From Chengkuizengella sp. SCS-71B (GTDB lineage: Bacteria > Bacillota > Bacilli > Paenibacillales > KCTC-33759), in contig NZ_JAZHSH010000001.1 of NCBI RefSeq assembly GCF_040100845.1, positions 1,860,001 to 1,924,000 on the forward strand: 64,000 bases of DNA. Direction: 5' to 3'. The position numbers were made by a program, and so were the translations under genes. Each line of letters opens with the position of its first letter. Within the stretch, counting starts at the first letter, position 1. A model generated the notes under the pieces. The model was not told the DNA's origin and did no database searches. It was given only the letters and a program-made list of their open reading frames with translations. Positions 24,576 to 34,183 of this stretch are shown piece by piece.

Positions 24576-25154
24576 ATGAATGATATATTAAAAATAGAAG
24601 ATGTTTTTACAAACATACCCTCTATAGAGACTGATAGAATGCTATTAAGAAAAATGAGGCTTGAAGATGCAATGGATATGTTTGAATATGCTTCTGACCC
24701 TGAGATGACAAAATATACTTCTTGGGATACTCATAAAACGATTGAAGATTCAAAACAATTTATACAAATGACATTGCAGAAATATGAAAACAAAGAAATG
24801 AGTACGTGGGGAATTGAACATAAACAAAACCAAAAATTAATTGGAGGTTGTGGATTTGTTTATTGGAACCCTAATCATCGACGAACGGAGATAGGATATT
24901 CTCTATCAAGAGCTTACTGGAACCAAGGACTAATTACAGAAGCTTCGCAAGCCTTGATTAATTTTGCTTTTAAAAAAATGAAGGTCAACAGAGTTGAAGC
25001 GAGATGTAATGTTGAAAATGTAGGCTCTGAAAGGGTCATGCAGAAGATAGGGATGACTTATGAAGGGATTTTAAGAGAACAAATATATATTAAAGAGAAT
25101 TATGAAGATGTAAAGATGTACTCGCTTTTAAAAAAGGAATATGAAAAGCTATAG
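24576..25154 (+). CDS. GNAT acetyltransferase, RimJ/RimL type
   Basis: About 192 aa with the GNAT core. TDRMLLRKMRLEDAMDMF is the N-terminal motif. HRRTEIGYSLSRAYWNQGLITEA (about 108-130) forms the acetyl-CoA site, with the conserved GY and WNQG. VNRVEARCNVENVGSERVMQKIGM follows. The ATG at 24576 follows GGGGTGG; a GTG at 24567 is the alternative. Such proteins acetylate the N-terminus of ribosomal proteins or modify small compounds. The substrate is not known. Confidence 0.9.
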   Translation: MNDILKIEDVFTNIPSIETDRMLLRKMRLEDAMDMFEYASDPEMTKYTSWDTHKTIEDSKQFIQMTLQKYENKEMSTWGIEHKQNQKLIGGCGFVYWNPNHRRTEIGYSLSRAYWNQGLITEASQALINFAFKKMKVNRVEARCNVENVGSERVMQKIGMTYEGILREQIYIKENYEDVKMYSLLKKEYEKL

Positions 25155-25181
25155 GAGAAAGCTCTAAAGGAGTAGGTCACT

Positions 25182-25949
25182 GTGAGAAATAAAATTAAAC
25201 AGGAACTTGTTAACATCGAAAAAGAACATCAAGTAAAAATTTTATATGCTTGTGAATCAGGAAGCAGAGCTTGGGGATTTCCTTCACAGGACAGTGATTA
25301 CGATGTAAGGTTTATTTATATCCATACTAGAGATTGGTATTTGTCCATTAAAGAAAAAAGAGATGTCATTGAATTACCCATTGATGATTTGTTAGATATA
25401 AATGGATGGGACTTACAAAAAGCATTAAAATTATTTAAGAAATCAAACCCTCCATTATTGGAATGGTTACAATCGGATATAGTGTATTCAGAACCCTTTG
25501 CAACAGCTCAAAAAATTAGAAATCTAAGTCCTGTATCATTTTCCCCAAAATCATGTTTACATCATTATTTAAATATGGCAAAAGGCAACTTTAGAGACTT
25601 TTTACAAGAAAACGAAGTAAAAATAAAAAAGTACTTTTATGTTCTAAGACCATTATTAGCTTGTAAATGGATGGAGTTAAAACAAACTCCTCCTCCATTG
25701 GATTTTGAATTATTAGTGTCATCTCTTGTTCCTAAGGGACAACTTCAAGAACAGATTTTCAACTTGTTAAATCGAAAAAAAGCAGGTGAGGAACTAGATA
25801 GGGAACCTAGAATCAATGAAATTCACCTGTTTATAGAAGAAACAATACAATATTATGAACAATATACTCAAAATGTTCCTAAAGTTGTATGGAATAACGA
25901 TGATATATTAGATAAAATATTTTTAGAGACTTTACAAGAAGTTTGGTAA
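25182..25949 (+). CDS. YcgL-like nucleotidyltransferase-fold protein
   Basis: A 255-aa protein starting at GTG after AAAGGAGTAGG. The nucleotidyltransferase motif is SGSRAWGFPSQDSDYDVRFIY (about residues 23-43), with GS and the two Asp in DYD that bind metal in the family. The second half is helical. The B. subtilis YcgL-type family (COG3541 by recall) has this layout. Its target is not known. It sits in a run of small metabolic genes on the same strand. Confidence 0.82.
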   Translation: MRNKIKQELVNIEKEHQVKILYACESGSRAWGFPSQDSDYDVRFIYIHTRDWYLSIKEKRDVIELPIDDLLDINGWDLQKALKLFKKSNPPLLEWLQSDIVYSEPFATAQKIRNLSPVSFSPKSCLHHYLNMAKGNFRDFLQENEVKIKKYFYVLRPLLACKWMELKQTPPPLDFELLVSSLVPKGQLQEQIFNLLNRKKAGEELDREPRINEIHLFIEETIQYYEQYTQNVPKVVWNNDDILDKIFLETLQEVW

Positions 25950-25983
25950 AATTAGAATATATTACATACATAAGGTGATGAGC

Positions 25984-26730
25984 ATGAACGAATTAGCAAA
26001 CAAAACGATGATCGTAACAGGAGCTGCTGGGGGAATAGGGGAAGCAATCACAATTAAATGTTTAGAGCAAGGCGCAACCGTAATTGCTTGTGACCTTAAT
26101 AATAAACAATTAAAAAAACTTGAAAAGTTGAAGTATAGATTTTACGATAATCCACTTTTTGTTTTTCCTGTAGATGTTTCGGATCATAAAGATGTAAAAC
26201 AATTTTTTTCAATCATTAATATGAAATTCTCTAAAATTGATGGTTTAGTAAACAATGCTGGAATTTATTTGGGTAGAGATTTACTAGATTATACTCCAGA
26301 GCTAGTGGATAAGGTCATTAACGTAAATATAAAGGGTTCTACGTACTTTTCACAACTTTTTGGGGAATTATTGTTACAGCGTAAAGACAAAGGTTCTATA
26401 GTGAATATCTCATCTGTATCTGGGCAAGAAGGTAGTACGGATGCGGTGTATGGATTAACGAAAGCTGCACTTATTGGGTTAACTAAAAGTTGTGCACTTA
26501 ATTTTTCCCCTAATATTCGTGTCAATGCCGTAACGCCTGGATTAGTAGAAACAAGTATGTTAGAGGATATTCCGGAATGGCGGATGAATGAATACAGAGA
26601 AAAGGAACTATTAAATGAGAGATTACAACCTGAAGATGTAGCCAATACGGTTGCTTTTCTTTTATCGGATTCTGCTCGTAATTTTACTGGTTCTGTATTT
26701 GATATTAATAACGGTTGTTATATGAGGTAA
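25984..26730 (+). CDS. short-chain dehydrogenase/reductase
   Basis: About 248 aa with VTGAAGGIGEAI (NAD(P)-binding TGxxxGxG, residues 11-22), NNAGIY (about 88-93), SSVSGQEG and the catalytic YGLTKAA (about 155-161). The NxxG at the C-terminus of the fold (NNGC) is near the end. The ATG at 25984 follows AAGGTGATG; GTG and ATG codons at 25975-25980 are alternatives. The Asp in the second strand (ACDLNN) favours NAD over NADP. Substrate is unknown. Confidence 0.92.
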   Translation: MNELANKTMIVTGAAGGIGEAITIKCLEQGATVIACDLNNKQLKKLEKLKYRFYDNPLFVFPVDVSDHKDVKQFFSIINMKFSKIDGLVNNAGIYLGRDLLDYTPELVDKVINVNIKGSTYFSQLFGELLLQRKDKGSIVNISSVSGQEGSTDAVYGLTKAALIGLTKSCALNFSPNIRVNAVTPGLVETSMLEDIPEWRMNEYREKELLNERLQPEDVANTVAFLLSDSARNFTGSVFDINNGCYMR

Positions 26731-26758
26731 ATGAAAAACGAACAAGGGGATAGACACC

Positions 26759-27649
26759 ATGAATGAAATTAAGGTTTTACATATAGATGCTTTTAGTGAA
26801 ATTGCAAACAAAGGAAATCCTGCTGGTATCGTATTAAATGCAGACCATTTAAATGAACATCAAATGCAAAGAATTGCAAAATTAGTTGGATTTAATGAAA
26901 CAGCATTTATTCTTAAGTCTGATAACTCAGATGTACGTATAAGATATTTTACTCCTGGACATGAAATAGATTTATGTGGTCACGCAACGATAGCAAGCAT
27001 TTATGCACTTCGAACCAATAAACAAATAACTCAAGATTCCATTACAATTGAAACGAATGTAGGTCATTTACCTATTCGTATTTATGAAGAAGGAAAACAA
27101 TTAAGTATATTCATGCAACAAAAACCAGCTCAGTTTTTACCTTTTAAATCTCCAATAAACAAGTTAGCCGAATCTATAGGGTTAACCAAACATGAAATAG
27201 ACTTGCAATATCCTATTGTATATGGCAATACAGGGGTTTGGACTCTATTGATACCTATTAAAAAACTGGAATCTTTTCATAAAATGAAACCTAATAATCA
27301 ATTGTTTCCAAAAGTTTTAAAAGAGATGCCAAAGTCATCTGTACATCCTTTTTGTTTAGAAACATACGACGAATTAGCAGATATGCATGGTAGGCATTTT
27401 TCCTCATCATACTCAGGAACAACTGAGGATGCAGTGACAGGTACAGCATCTGGGGTAATGGGTGCGTATTTTGCAAAATATATTAATAATGAACGAGATA
27501 TGAACTCATTATCAATTTTAGTTGAACAAGGTCAAGAAATGGATAGGGATGGTAGAGTATCAGTCCAAGTAATGCAAACTTCTGTGGGTTATGAAGTTGG
27601 GATTTATGGTACTGCTGTTTATGTAAGAGATTTTAAAGTTTCAATATAA
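26759..27649 (+). CDS. PhzF-family isomerase/epimerase-like protein
   Basis: A 296-aa protein of the PhzF fold, two similar alpha/beta halves. Visible are KGNPAGIVL (about 18-26), FNETAFI with the catalytic Glu (about 46-52), the DLCGHATIAS motif (about 76-85) and the second-half EDAVTGTASGVMGAY (about 222-236). Family members include PhzF and amino-acid-type epimerases; most are of unknown substrate. The start follows GGGGATAGACACC. It is the last gene before the HAEG island. Confidence 0.88.
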   Translation: MNEIKVLHIDAFSEIANKGNPAGIVLNADHLNEHQMQRIAKLVGFNETAFILKSDNSDVRIRYFTPGHEIDLCGHATIASIYALRTNKQITQDSITIETNVGHLPIRIYEEGKQLSIFMQQKPAQFLPFKSPINKLAESIGLTKHEIDLQYPIVYGNTGVWTLLIPIKKLESFHKMKPNNQLFPKVLKEMPKSSVHPFCLETYDELADMHGRHFSSSYSGTTEDAVTGTASGVMGAYFAKYINNERDMNSLSILVEQGQEMDRDGRVSVQVMQTSVGYEVGIYGTAVYVRDFKVSI

Positions 27650-27698
27650 AAATGGAGTACTTTACTTCAAGTGAATCATCGCCATGTTATATTAACAA

Positions 27699-27827
27699 TG
27701 TAAAATTCATTCAGACATTTCTGGTTTCAACAGTGGTGGAAGTGGGTACCTATTTCCTGAACAACGTGCACAAGTTTGGATTTGCACTTAAATGACCGTC
27801 CGATAGTTTTCCGGACGGTTTTTCTTA
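27699..27827 (+). repeat. upstream copy of a 130-bp flanking repeat (with terminator)
   Basis: This stretch matches 34354-34483 at roughly nine bases in ten, and the two copies flank the HAEG gene pair. Several frames are open across it, and the copies share parts such as SDISGFNSGGS in one frame, so it may be the remnant of a gene end. It ends in a terminator (27795-27824). The 311-bp gap around it holds nothing else that I can name. Confidence 0.7.
27795..27824 (+). terminator. terminator in the upstream flanking repeat
   Basis: ACCGTCC pairs with GGACGGT over an 11-base loop and is followed by TTTTTCTT. It can end transcription from the PhzF-like gene. Confidence 0.75.
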
Positions 27828-27960
27828 TTGGGAAATACTCAACATTGAATAAAAATTAATTTTCATAGACAGATGCCCACTCGTTTAGGCTAATGACTTC
27901 ATATTATGTGGTAGGGTCAGTTAACCATGATTTTCTAACAAAATATAAGGATGTGAATAA

Positions 27961-30771
27961 ATGGATAGTAAAGAATGTAATCGAGAAGTAACGGGAAATT
28001 GCGCCACAGCGTTGGGTAGAAACACGATAGCAAGTGGTGACAGCTCCCTTTCTGAAGGTAGAAGTACACGATCAAGTGGGGAGAATTCTCATTCCGAGGG
28101 AAGAGATACAATGTCAAGCGGAAACGCTTCACACTCCGAAGGGAGAAGCACAATGGCGAGTGGTGATGCATCTCATACAGAAGGCAGAAATACCACAGCT
28201 AGTGGAGATACTTCCCATGCCGAAGGAAAAGATACTGTAGCGCAAGGTGAACATTCCCATGCGGAAGGAGAAGGAACACAGGCGACTGGAACAGCCTCCC
28301 ATGCGGAAGGAGCAAGCTCAAAAGCGAAGGGGCTTCAATCTCACGCTCAAGGAGATTGTACAACGGCAGCTGGAAGCTACTCACACGCAGAGGGAACTAA
28401 AACGAATGCTGTAGGTGAAGCTTCCCATTCGGAAGGCAGAAATACCACAGCTAGTGGAGATTTTGCGCATGCTCAAAACAGAGATACCGTAGCACAAGGG
28501 GATAATTCAACTGCGGAGGGATCAGGTACTCTTGCTAGAGGATTAAATAGCCACTCGGAAGGGTATATCACACAGGCTGATGGGGAAAACGCTCATGCGG
28601 AAGGTAGAAATACAAAAGCGACAGGAAATAATTCTCATGCGGAAGGAATAAACACACTTGCTCAAGGAGATAATTCCCACGCCGAAGGAGAGGGAACTTC
28701 AGCAACAGGGATCGGTGCTCATGCAGAGGGAACAAATACAGAAGCTTCTGGTGTACAGTCTCATGCCGAAGGTGAGCGTTCTATAGCTTCTGGAGATTTT
28801 TCTCATGCGGAAGGATCGGCAACTTCAGCATCAGGTAACTCTGCTCATGCAGAGGGAACAAATACAGAAGCTATTGGGGATAGAGCCCATGCGGAAGGGA
28901 ATTTTACGACAGCCGAAGGTATATCTTCTCATGCCGAAGGTAGTGCAACTTTAGCTGTTGGAACAAATTCTCATGCGGAAGGATTCGTAACGAATGCTCT
29001 TAATATTCATTCCCATGCGGAAGGAAACAGAACACAGGCCGAGGGGATAAGTTCTCATGCCGAAGGTCGTTCAACTATAGCTTCTGGACCAGATTCTCAT
29101 TCAGAAGGATCTCTTACAACAGCCCAAGGATCCGCCTCTCATGCCGAAGGGAATGAAACGACAGCACGAGGATCTGGATCTCATTCAGAAGGATTTCTTA
29201 CTGAAGCCAACGGAAATGCTTCCCATGCGGAAGGAGATGGAACGACAGCTGAAGGAGATGCGTCCCATGCAGAAGGATTTCTTACTGAATCCAACGGAAA
29301 TGCTTCCCATGCGGAAGGAGATGGAACGACAGCTGAAGGAGATGCGTCCCATGCAGAAGGATCAGACACTGAAGCCATAGGATTCGCCTCTCATGCCGAA
29401 GGGGTTGAAACAATGGCTAATGGAGAAGCTTCCCATAGTGAAGGAAGACTCACAAGAACTATAGACTCATCCGCTCATGCTGAAGGGGAGAATTCTCTAG
29501 CCTCTGGTCCGAGTTCTCACGCCGAAGGAGAACTTACAACTTCTTTAGGAGTAGCATCCCATGCCGAAGGAAGACGTAGCTTGTCGTCTGCTGATTTTTC
29601 CCATGCGGAAGGAGAAGATACAGAAGCATCGGGAGAAGCTTCTCACTCTGAGGGAAGCCGAACAGTAGCATCGGGGGATTTCTCTCATGCGGAAGGACGA
29701 CTCACAGAATCGATTGGAAGATCCTCTCATGCGGAAGGAGAGGAAACAATATCCAGAGGAATAGCGTCCCATGCGGAAGGAAATCGTACGGCAGCCCAAG
29801 GATCCGCCTCTCATGCAGAAGGTTTTTTTAGTGAAGCCAGCGGAGATAGTTCCCATGCGGAAGGTTTTATTACTTTAGCTTTTGGGGATTTTTCTCATAC
29901 CGAAGGAGAATTAACGCTAACTGAAGGAAGAGCCGCCCATGCCGAAGGCTGTAATACGGTAGCTTTAGAAGAATGTTCTCACGCTGAAGGAGATGAAACT
30001 AGAGCGGAAGGTTTTGCGTCCCATGCTGAAGGTTGTAATACGATTGCTTCAGGCGAATGCTCTCATGCGGAAGGAAACGGTACAGATACAAATAATAAAA
30101 TGAATGCGCATATTATGGGACGATCAGGTCAAGCGGTTGAAGATAACTCCTGGCATTTAGTGAATGATACCTTAATGGCTTTGATTAATGGAAATACGGG
30201 AGATGCCTGTTTTGCAGGGAAAATCACATCTGGTAGAGGATGTGATTTCGCTGAGTTGTTTGAAACGTTGGATGGCGAACCTATTGATAACGGATACTTT
30301 GTCACAACTGAAGGGGATAAAATAAGAAGAGCTACAGATGGGGATAAATATATCTTAGGTGTAACAAGTGCTGTTCCCGGATTTTTGGCGGGTAGTTCCG
30401 GTTATGAATGGAATAAGCGATATATGACGGATAAGTGGGGTCAGGTGTTATATGAAGAGGTCACCATTCCATCGGAAAAAGATGCGAACGATAAACTCAT
30501 TTCACCTGAGCGGATCGAAAAGAGACCAAAGCTAAATCCAGAATACGATCCTGATAAACAGTATATCTCAAGATCAGAAAGACCAGAATGGGTTGCCGTT
30601 GGGTTAGTCGGACAATTATTAGTGAGAGATGATGGAACAAGTGAAGTGAATGGATATTGCAAACCAAACGCAAATGGCATTGCTACAAGAGCCGATAATG
30701 GCTACAGAGTGTTAAAACGAACAGATGAAGACCAAATTTTAATTATTGTAGCAAATCCTATGCAATTTTAA
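27961..30771 (+). CDS. HAEG-repeat beta-roll protein with peptidase-G2-like autoproteolytic domain (copy 1)
   Basis: A 936-aa protein. Residues of about 12-705 are close to fifty 14-residue repeats of the form SHAEGxxTxAxGxx, like the left-handed beta-roll of YadA-type heads, and would form a long, thin trimeric fibre. From about 708 (MNAHIMGRSGQAVEDNSWHL) a C-terminal domain resembles the Peptidase_G2/intramolecular-chaperone cleavage domain of phage pre-neck appendages and Bacillus surface proteins. It has the DFAELFE, DKYILGVTSAVPGF and RPEWVAVGLVGQLLVRDDG motifs of that family. There is no signal peptide and no sorting motif, so spore-surface deposition from the mother cell or a phage-like particle is likely. 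The start follows AAGGATGTGAATAA, also used by copy 2. Confidence 0.88.
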   Translation: MDSKECNREVTGNCATALGRNTIASGDSSLSEGRSTRSSGENSHSEGRDTMSSGNASHSEGRSTMASGDASHTEGRNTTASGDTSHAEGKDTVAQGEHSHAEGEGTQATGTASHAEGASSKAKGLQSHAQGDCTTAAGSYSHAEGTKTNAVGEASHSEGRNTTASGDFAHAQNRDTVAQGDNSTAEGSGTLARGLNSHSEGYITQADGENAHAEGRNTKATGNNSHAEGINTLAQGDNSHAEGEGTSATGIGAHAEGTNTEASGVQSHAEGERSIASGDFSHAEGSATSASGNSAHAEGTNTEAIGDRAHAEGNFTTAEGISSHAEGSATLAVGTNSHAEGFVTNALNIHSHAEGNRTQAEGISSHAEGRSTIASGPDSHSEGSLTTAQGSASHAEGNETTARGSGSHSEGFLTEANGNASHAEGDGTTAEGDASHAEGFLTESNGNASHAEGDGTTAEGDASHAEGSDTEAIGFASHAEGVETMANGEASHSEGRLTRTIDSSAHAEGENSLASGPSSHAEGELTTSLGVASHAEGRRSLSSADFSHAEGEDTEASGEASHSEGSRTVASGDFSHAEGRLTESIGRSSHAEGEETISRGIASHAEGNRTAAQGSASHAEGFFSEASGDSSHAEGFITLAFGDFSHTEGELTLTEGRAAHAEGCNTVALEECSHAEGDETRAEGFASHAEGCNTIASGECSHAEGNGTDTNNKMNAHIMGRSGQAVEDNSWHLVNDTLMALINGNTGDACFAGKITSGRGCDFAELFETLDGEPIDNGYFVTTEGDKIRRATDGDKYILGVTSAVPGFLAGSSGYEWNKRYMTDKWGQVLYEEVTIPSEKDANDKLISPERIEKRPKLNPEYDPDKQYISRSERPEWVAVGLVGQLLVRDDGTSEVNGYCKPNANGIATRADNGYRVLKRTDEDQILIIVANPMQF
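28000..30085 (+). repeat. 42-bp tandem coding repeats of copy 1
   Basis: About fifty diverged 42-bp units, each coding for 14 residues around HAEG. Some blocks are nearly identical over 100 bp (for example at 29190-29270 and 29274-29355), which shows recent internal duplication. Confidence 0.85.
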
Positions 30772-30975
30772 ACGAATACAAAAGACCTGCGGTAATATGT
30801 CAACTGAAAAATAAAAGAATATGAAGTTGTCAAAGATCAATTTGCTTAAAAAAGAAATTAAGAATTCCTTTTTCAACGTAAAAGAAAAGAAAGCATAGGA
30901 TTTTATGTTTTCTAGTAGGTTATGGATTTAAATTTATTCCTACTCTATATTAAAAAACCATAAGGATGTGAATAA

Positions 30976-33792
30976 ATGAATGGAAAAAATTGTAACCGGG
31001 AAGCAACGGGAGATTGCGCCACAGCGTTAGGTAGAAACACGATAGCAAGCGGTGACAACTCTTGTGCTGAAGGTAGAAGTACACGATCAAGTGGGGAGAA
31101 TTCTCATTCCGAGGGAAGAGATACAATGTCAAGCGGAGACGCTTCACACTCCGAAGGGAGAAGCACAATGGCGAGTGGTGATGCATCTCATACAGAAGGC
31201 AGAAATACCACAGCTAGCGGAGATACTTCCCATGCCGAAGGAAAAGATACTGAAGCGCAAGGTGAGCATTCCCATGCGGAAGGAGAAGGAACACAGGCGA
31301 TTGGAACAGCCTCCCATGCAGAAGGAGCAAGCTCAAAAGCGAAGGGGCTTCAATCTCACGCCGAAGGAGATTGTACAACGGCGGCTGGAGAATTCTCTCA
31401 CGCAGAGGGAACAAAAACGAATGCAGAAGGGGAAGCTTCTCACTCGGAAGGAAGAAATACCACCTCAAGTGGAGATTATGCCCATGCTCAAAATCGAGAT
31501 ACTGTAGCACAAGGGGATAATTCAACCGCTGAGGGTTTAGGTTCTCTTGCCAGAGGATTAAACAGCCATTCGGAAGGATATATTACACAGGCAGATGGAG
31601 AAAATGCGCACTCAGAAGGCAGAAACACGAAATCGACAGGAGATAATGCACATTCGGAAGGAAGAGACACACTTGCCCAAGGAGATAATTCTCATGCTGA
31701 GGGTGAAGGATGTATGGTATTTGGTATCGGGGCTCATTGTGAGGGAACAGATACAGCTGCTTTTGGTGATCAGTCTCATGCTGAAGGATTTAGAACCAGA
31801 GCTTTGGGTTTTTTTTCTCATGCGGAGGGAACAGGAGCGATAGGCGCCATAGGAGCCGATGGAGTCGCCTCTCATGCTGAAGGAGTTACATCTCAAGCTA
31901 ATGGGGAAAGCTCCCATGCGGAAGGAATTCGTACGATAGCCCAAGGATCCGCCTCTCATGCAGAAGGTTTTTTTACTGAAGCCAACGGAGATAATTCCCA
32001 TGCGGAAGGAAATGAAACGACAGCCCAAGGATCCGCCTCTCATGCAGAAGGATCTTTTACTGAAGCTAACGGAGATAATTCCCATGCGGAAGGAGATGGA
32101 ACGACAGCTGAAGGAGAAGGTTCTCATGCCGAAGGGTTAAACACTGAAGCCACAGGATTAGCTTCTCATGCTGAAGGCTGTAATACGGTAGCTTTAGAAG
32201 ATTGTTCTCACGCAGAGGGTAGAGATACAAATGCAATTGGTATGAACTCTCACTCCGAAGGAAGTGGAACGATAGCCCAGAGAGAAGCTTCCCATAGTGA
32301 AGGAAGACTCACAAGAGCTACAGGCGCATTCTCTCATGCAGAAGGAGATGGAACGACAGCTGAAGGAGATGCGTCCCATAGTGAAGGAAGACTCACAAGA
32401 GCTCCAGGCGCATTCGCTCATGCTGAAGGGGTTGAAACAATGGCTAATGGAGAAGCTTCCCATAGTGAAGGAAGGCTCACAAGAGCTACAGGCGCATCCG
32501 CTCATGCTGAAGGGGAGAATACTTTAGCCTCTGGTCCGGGTTCTCACGCCGAAGGAGATTCTACAACTTCTTTAGGAGTGGCATCCCATGCCGAAGGAAG
32601 ACGTAGCTTGTCGTCTGCTGATTCTTCACATGCGGAAGGAGAAGATACAGAAGCATCGGGAGAAGCTTCTCACTCTGAGGGAAGACTAACAGAAGCATCG
32701 GGGGATTTCTCTCATGCAGAAGGGTTTTTGTCCACAGAATCGATTGGAAGATTCTCTCATGCGGAAGGAGAGGGAAACATAGCTCAGGGAGATCAATCCC
32801 ATGCCGAAGGAAATCGTACGACAGCCCAAGGAGATCAATCCCATGCCGAAGGATTCGACACTGAAGCCAACGGAAATAATTCCCATTCGGAAGGAGATGG
32901 AACGACAGCCCAGGGAGATGCGTCCCATGCCGAAGGGTTAGACACTGAAGCCATAGGATTATCTTCTCATGCTGAAGGCTGTAATACGGTAGCTTTAGAA
33001 GATTGTTCTCACGCTGAAGGAGATGGAACTAGAGCGGAAGGTTTTGCGTCCCATGCTGAAGGTTGTAATACGATTGCTTCAGGCGAATGCTCTCATGCGG
33101 AAGGAAACGGTACAGATACAAATAATAAAATGAATGCGCATATTATGGGACGATCAGGTCAAGCGGTTGAAGATAACTCCTGGCATTTAGTGAATGATAC
33201 CTTAATGGCTTTGATTAATGGAAATACGGGAGATGCCTGTTTTGCAGGGAAAATCACATCTGGTAGAGGATGTGATTTCGCTGAGTTGTTTGAAACGTTG
33301 GATGGCGAACCTATTGATAACGGATACTTTGTCACAACTGAAGGGGATAAAATAAGAAGAGCTACAGATGAGGATAAATATATCTTAGGTATAACAAGTG
33401 CTGTTCCCGGCTTTTTGGCGGGTAGTTCCGATTATGAATGGAATAAGCGATATATGACGGATAAGTGGGGTCAGGTGTTATATGAAGAGGTCACCATTCC
33501 ATCGGGAAAAGATGAGAACGGTAAACCCATCTCACCTGAGCGGATCGAAAAGAGACCAAAGCTAAATCCAGAATACGATCCTGATAAACAGTATATCCCA
33601 AGATCAGAAAGACCAGAATGGGTTGCCGTTGGGTTAGTCGGACAATTATTAGTGAGAGATGATGGAACAAGTGAAGTGAATGGATATTGCAAACCAAACG
33701 CAAATGGCATTGCTACAAGAGCCGATAATGGCTACAGAGTGTTAAAACGAACAGATGAAGACCAAATTTTAATTATTATAGGAAGTCTATGA
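30976..33792 (+). CDS. HAEG-repeat beta-roll protein with peptidase-G2-like autoproteolytic domain (copy 2)
   Basis: A 938-aa paralogue of the gene upstream with the same layout: about fifty HAEG repeats, then the C-terminal domain from about residue 711. The N-terminal 230 residues and the C-terminal 225 are almost identical to copy 1. The middle differs in repeat order. Two irregular units break the 14-residue rhythm: GAIGAIGADGVAS near residue 290 and GFLSTESIGRFS near residue 586. The last residues (IIIGSL) differ from copy 1 (IIVANPMQF). It has no signal peptide. The 204-bp gap to copy 1 has no terminator, so they may be co-transcribed. Confidence 0.88.
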   Translation: MNGKNCNREATGDCATALGRNTIASGDNSCAEGRSTRSSGENSHSEGRDTMSSGDASHSEGRSTMASGDASHTEGRNTTASGDTSHAEGKDTEAQGEHSHAEGEGTQAIGTASHAEGASSKAKGLQSHAEGDCTTAAGEFSHAEGTKTNAEGEASHSEGRNTTSSGDYAHAQNRDTVAQGDNSTAEGLGSLARGLNSHSEGYITQADGENAHSEGRNTKSTGDNAHSEGRDTLAQGDNSHAEGEGCMVFGIGAHCEGTDTAAFGDQSHAEGFRTRALGFFSHAEGTGAIGAIGADGVASHAEGVTSQANGESSHAEGIRTIAQGSASHAEGFFTEANGDNSHAEGNETTAQGSASHAEGSFTEANGDNSHAEGDGTTAEGEGSHAEGLNTEATGLASHAEGCNTVALEDCSHAEGRDTNAIGMNSHSEGSGTIAQREASHSEGRLTRATGAFSHAEGDGTTAEGDASHSEGRLTRAPGAFAHAEGVETMANGEASHSEGRLTRATGASAHAEGENTLASGPGSHAEGDSTTSLGVASHAEGRRSLSSADSSHAEGEDTEASGEASHSEGRLTEASGDFSHAEGFLSTESIGRFSHAEGEGNIAQGDQSHAEGNRTTAQGDQSHAEGFDTEANGNNSHSEGDGTTAQGDASHAEGLDTEAIGLSSHAEGCNTVALEDCSHAEGDGTRAEGFASHAEGCNTIASGECSHAEGNGTDTNNKMNAHIMGRSGQAVEDNSWHLVNDTLMALINGNTGDACFAGKITSGRGCDFAELFETLDGEPIDNGYFVTTEGDKIRRATDEDKYILGITSAVPGFLAGSSDYEWNKRYMTDKWGQVLYEEVTIPSGKDENGKPISPERIEKRPKLNPEYDPDKQYIPRSERPEWVAVGLVGQLLVRDDGTSEVNGYCKPNANGIATRADNGYRVLKRTDEDQILIIIGSL
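31015..33105 (+). repeat. 42-bp tandem coding repeats of copy 2
   Basis: The same 42-bp coding unit as in copy 1, about fifty times, with long shared blocks at both ends and a rearranged middle, as expected from unequal recombination between the copies. Confidence 0.85.
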
Positions 33793-33825
33793 ATTTTTAA
33801 ACGAATACAAAAGGAGAGGTGCGTA

Positions 33826-34140
33826 ATGGATAGTAGAGAAAAATTAAGGGAAGAGTTATTAGAAAGAGCTGAGGATAAAACTAGAGATCATAAAACAATG
33901 GGAGATAGAAGAGAGCTGTTAAGAGAAGAGTTATCAGAAGTCATAGCTAGGCAAAAGGACAGAAAAAATGAAATCATTGAAGAATTAAAAGGTTCTATGG
34001 ATAAATATGAAGAAAGAATGAAAGATACGAATGTGAGTAAGGAACGTATAGAAAAGAGACGTAAGCGAATTGATGAGCTCATTCAAAGGGTGGAAGATAG
34101 AAGTGAACAATCATTAAAAAGATTACAAGATAGGATTTAG
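33826..34140 (+). CDS. 104-aa charged coiled-coil protein after the HAEG pair
   Basis: A very charged, almost wholly helical protein (REKLREELLERAEDK, KDRKNEIIEELKG, KERIEKRRKRIDELIQR) with no signal peptide and no Cys. It starts 33 bp after copy 2 with AAAGGAGAGG, so it is in the same operon. A role as assembly factor, base or linker for the HAEG fibre is a reasonable inference. No family is recognised. A terminator follows. Confidence 0.75.
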   Translation: MDSREKLREELLERAEDKTRDHKTMGDRRELLREELSEVIARQKDRKNEIIEELKGSMDKYEERMKDTNVSKERIEKRRKRIDELIQRVEDRSEQSLKRLQDRI

Positions 34141-34183
34141 TAGTCTAGTTTGAAAATAAAATTTTATGTTTAAACTGTAATAG

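Noticed and set aside
29181-29378. Minus-strand ORFs with PSAWDASP-like repeats opposite the HAEG genes
   Set aside because: Antisense reading of the 42-bp coding repeat; the pattern is fully explained by the plus-strand gene.
28000-33105. Dense regular repeats that could be taken for a CRISPR array
   Set aside because: The 42-bp units are coding, diverged and without unique spacers; they encode 14-residue HAEG repeats in one open frame.
27961-33792. A prophage region around the HAEG genes
   Set aside because: The C-terminal domain is shared with phage appendages, but no capsid, terminase, portal, integrase or lysis gene is seen nearby.
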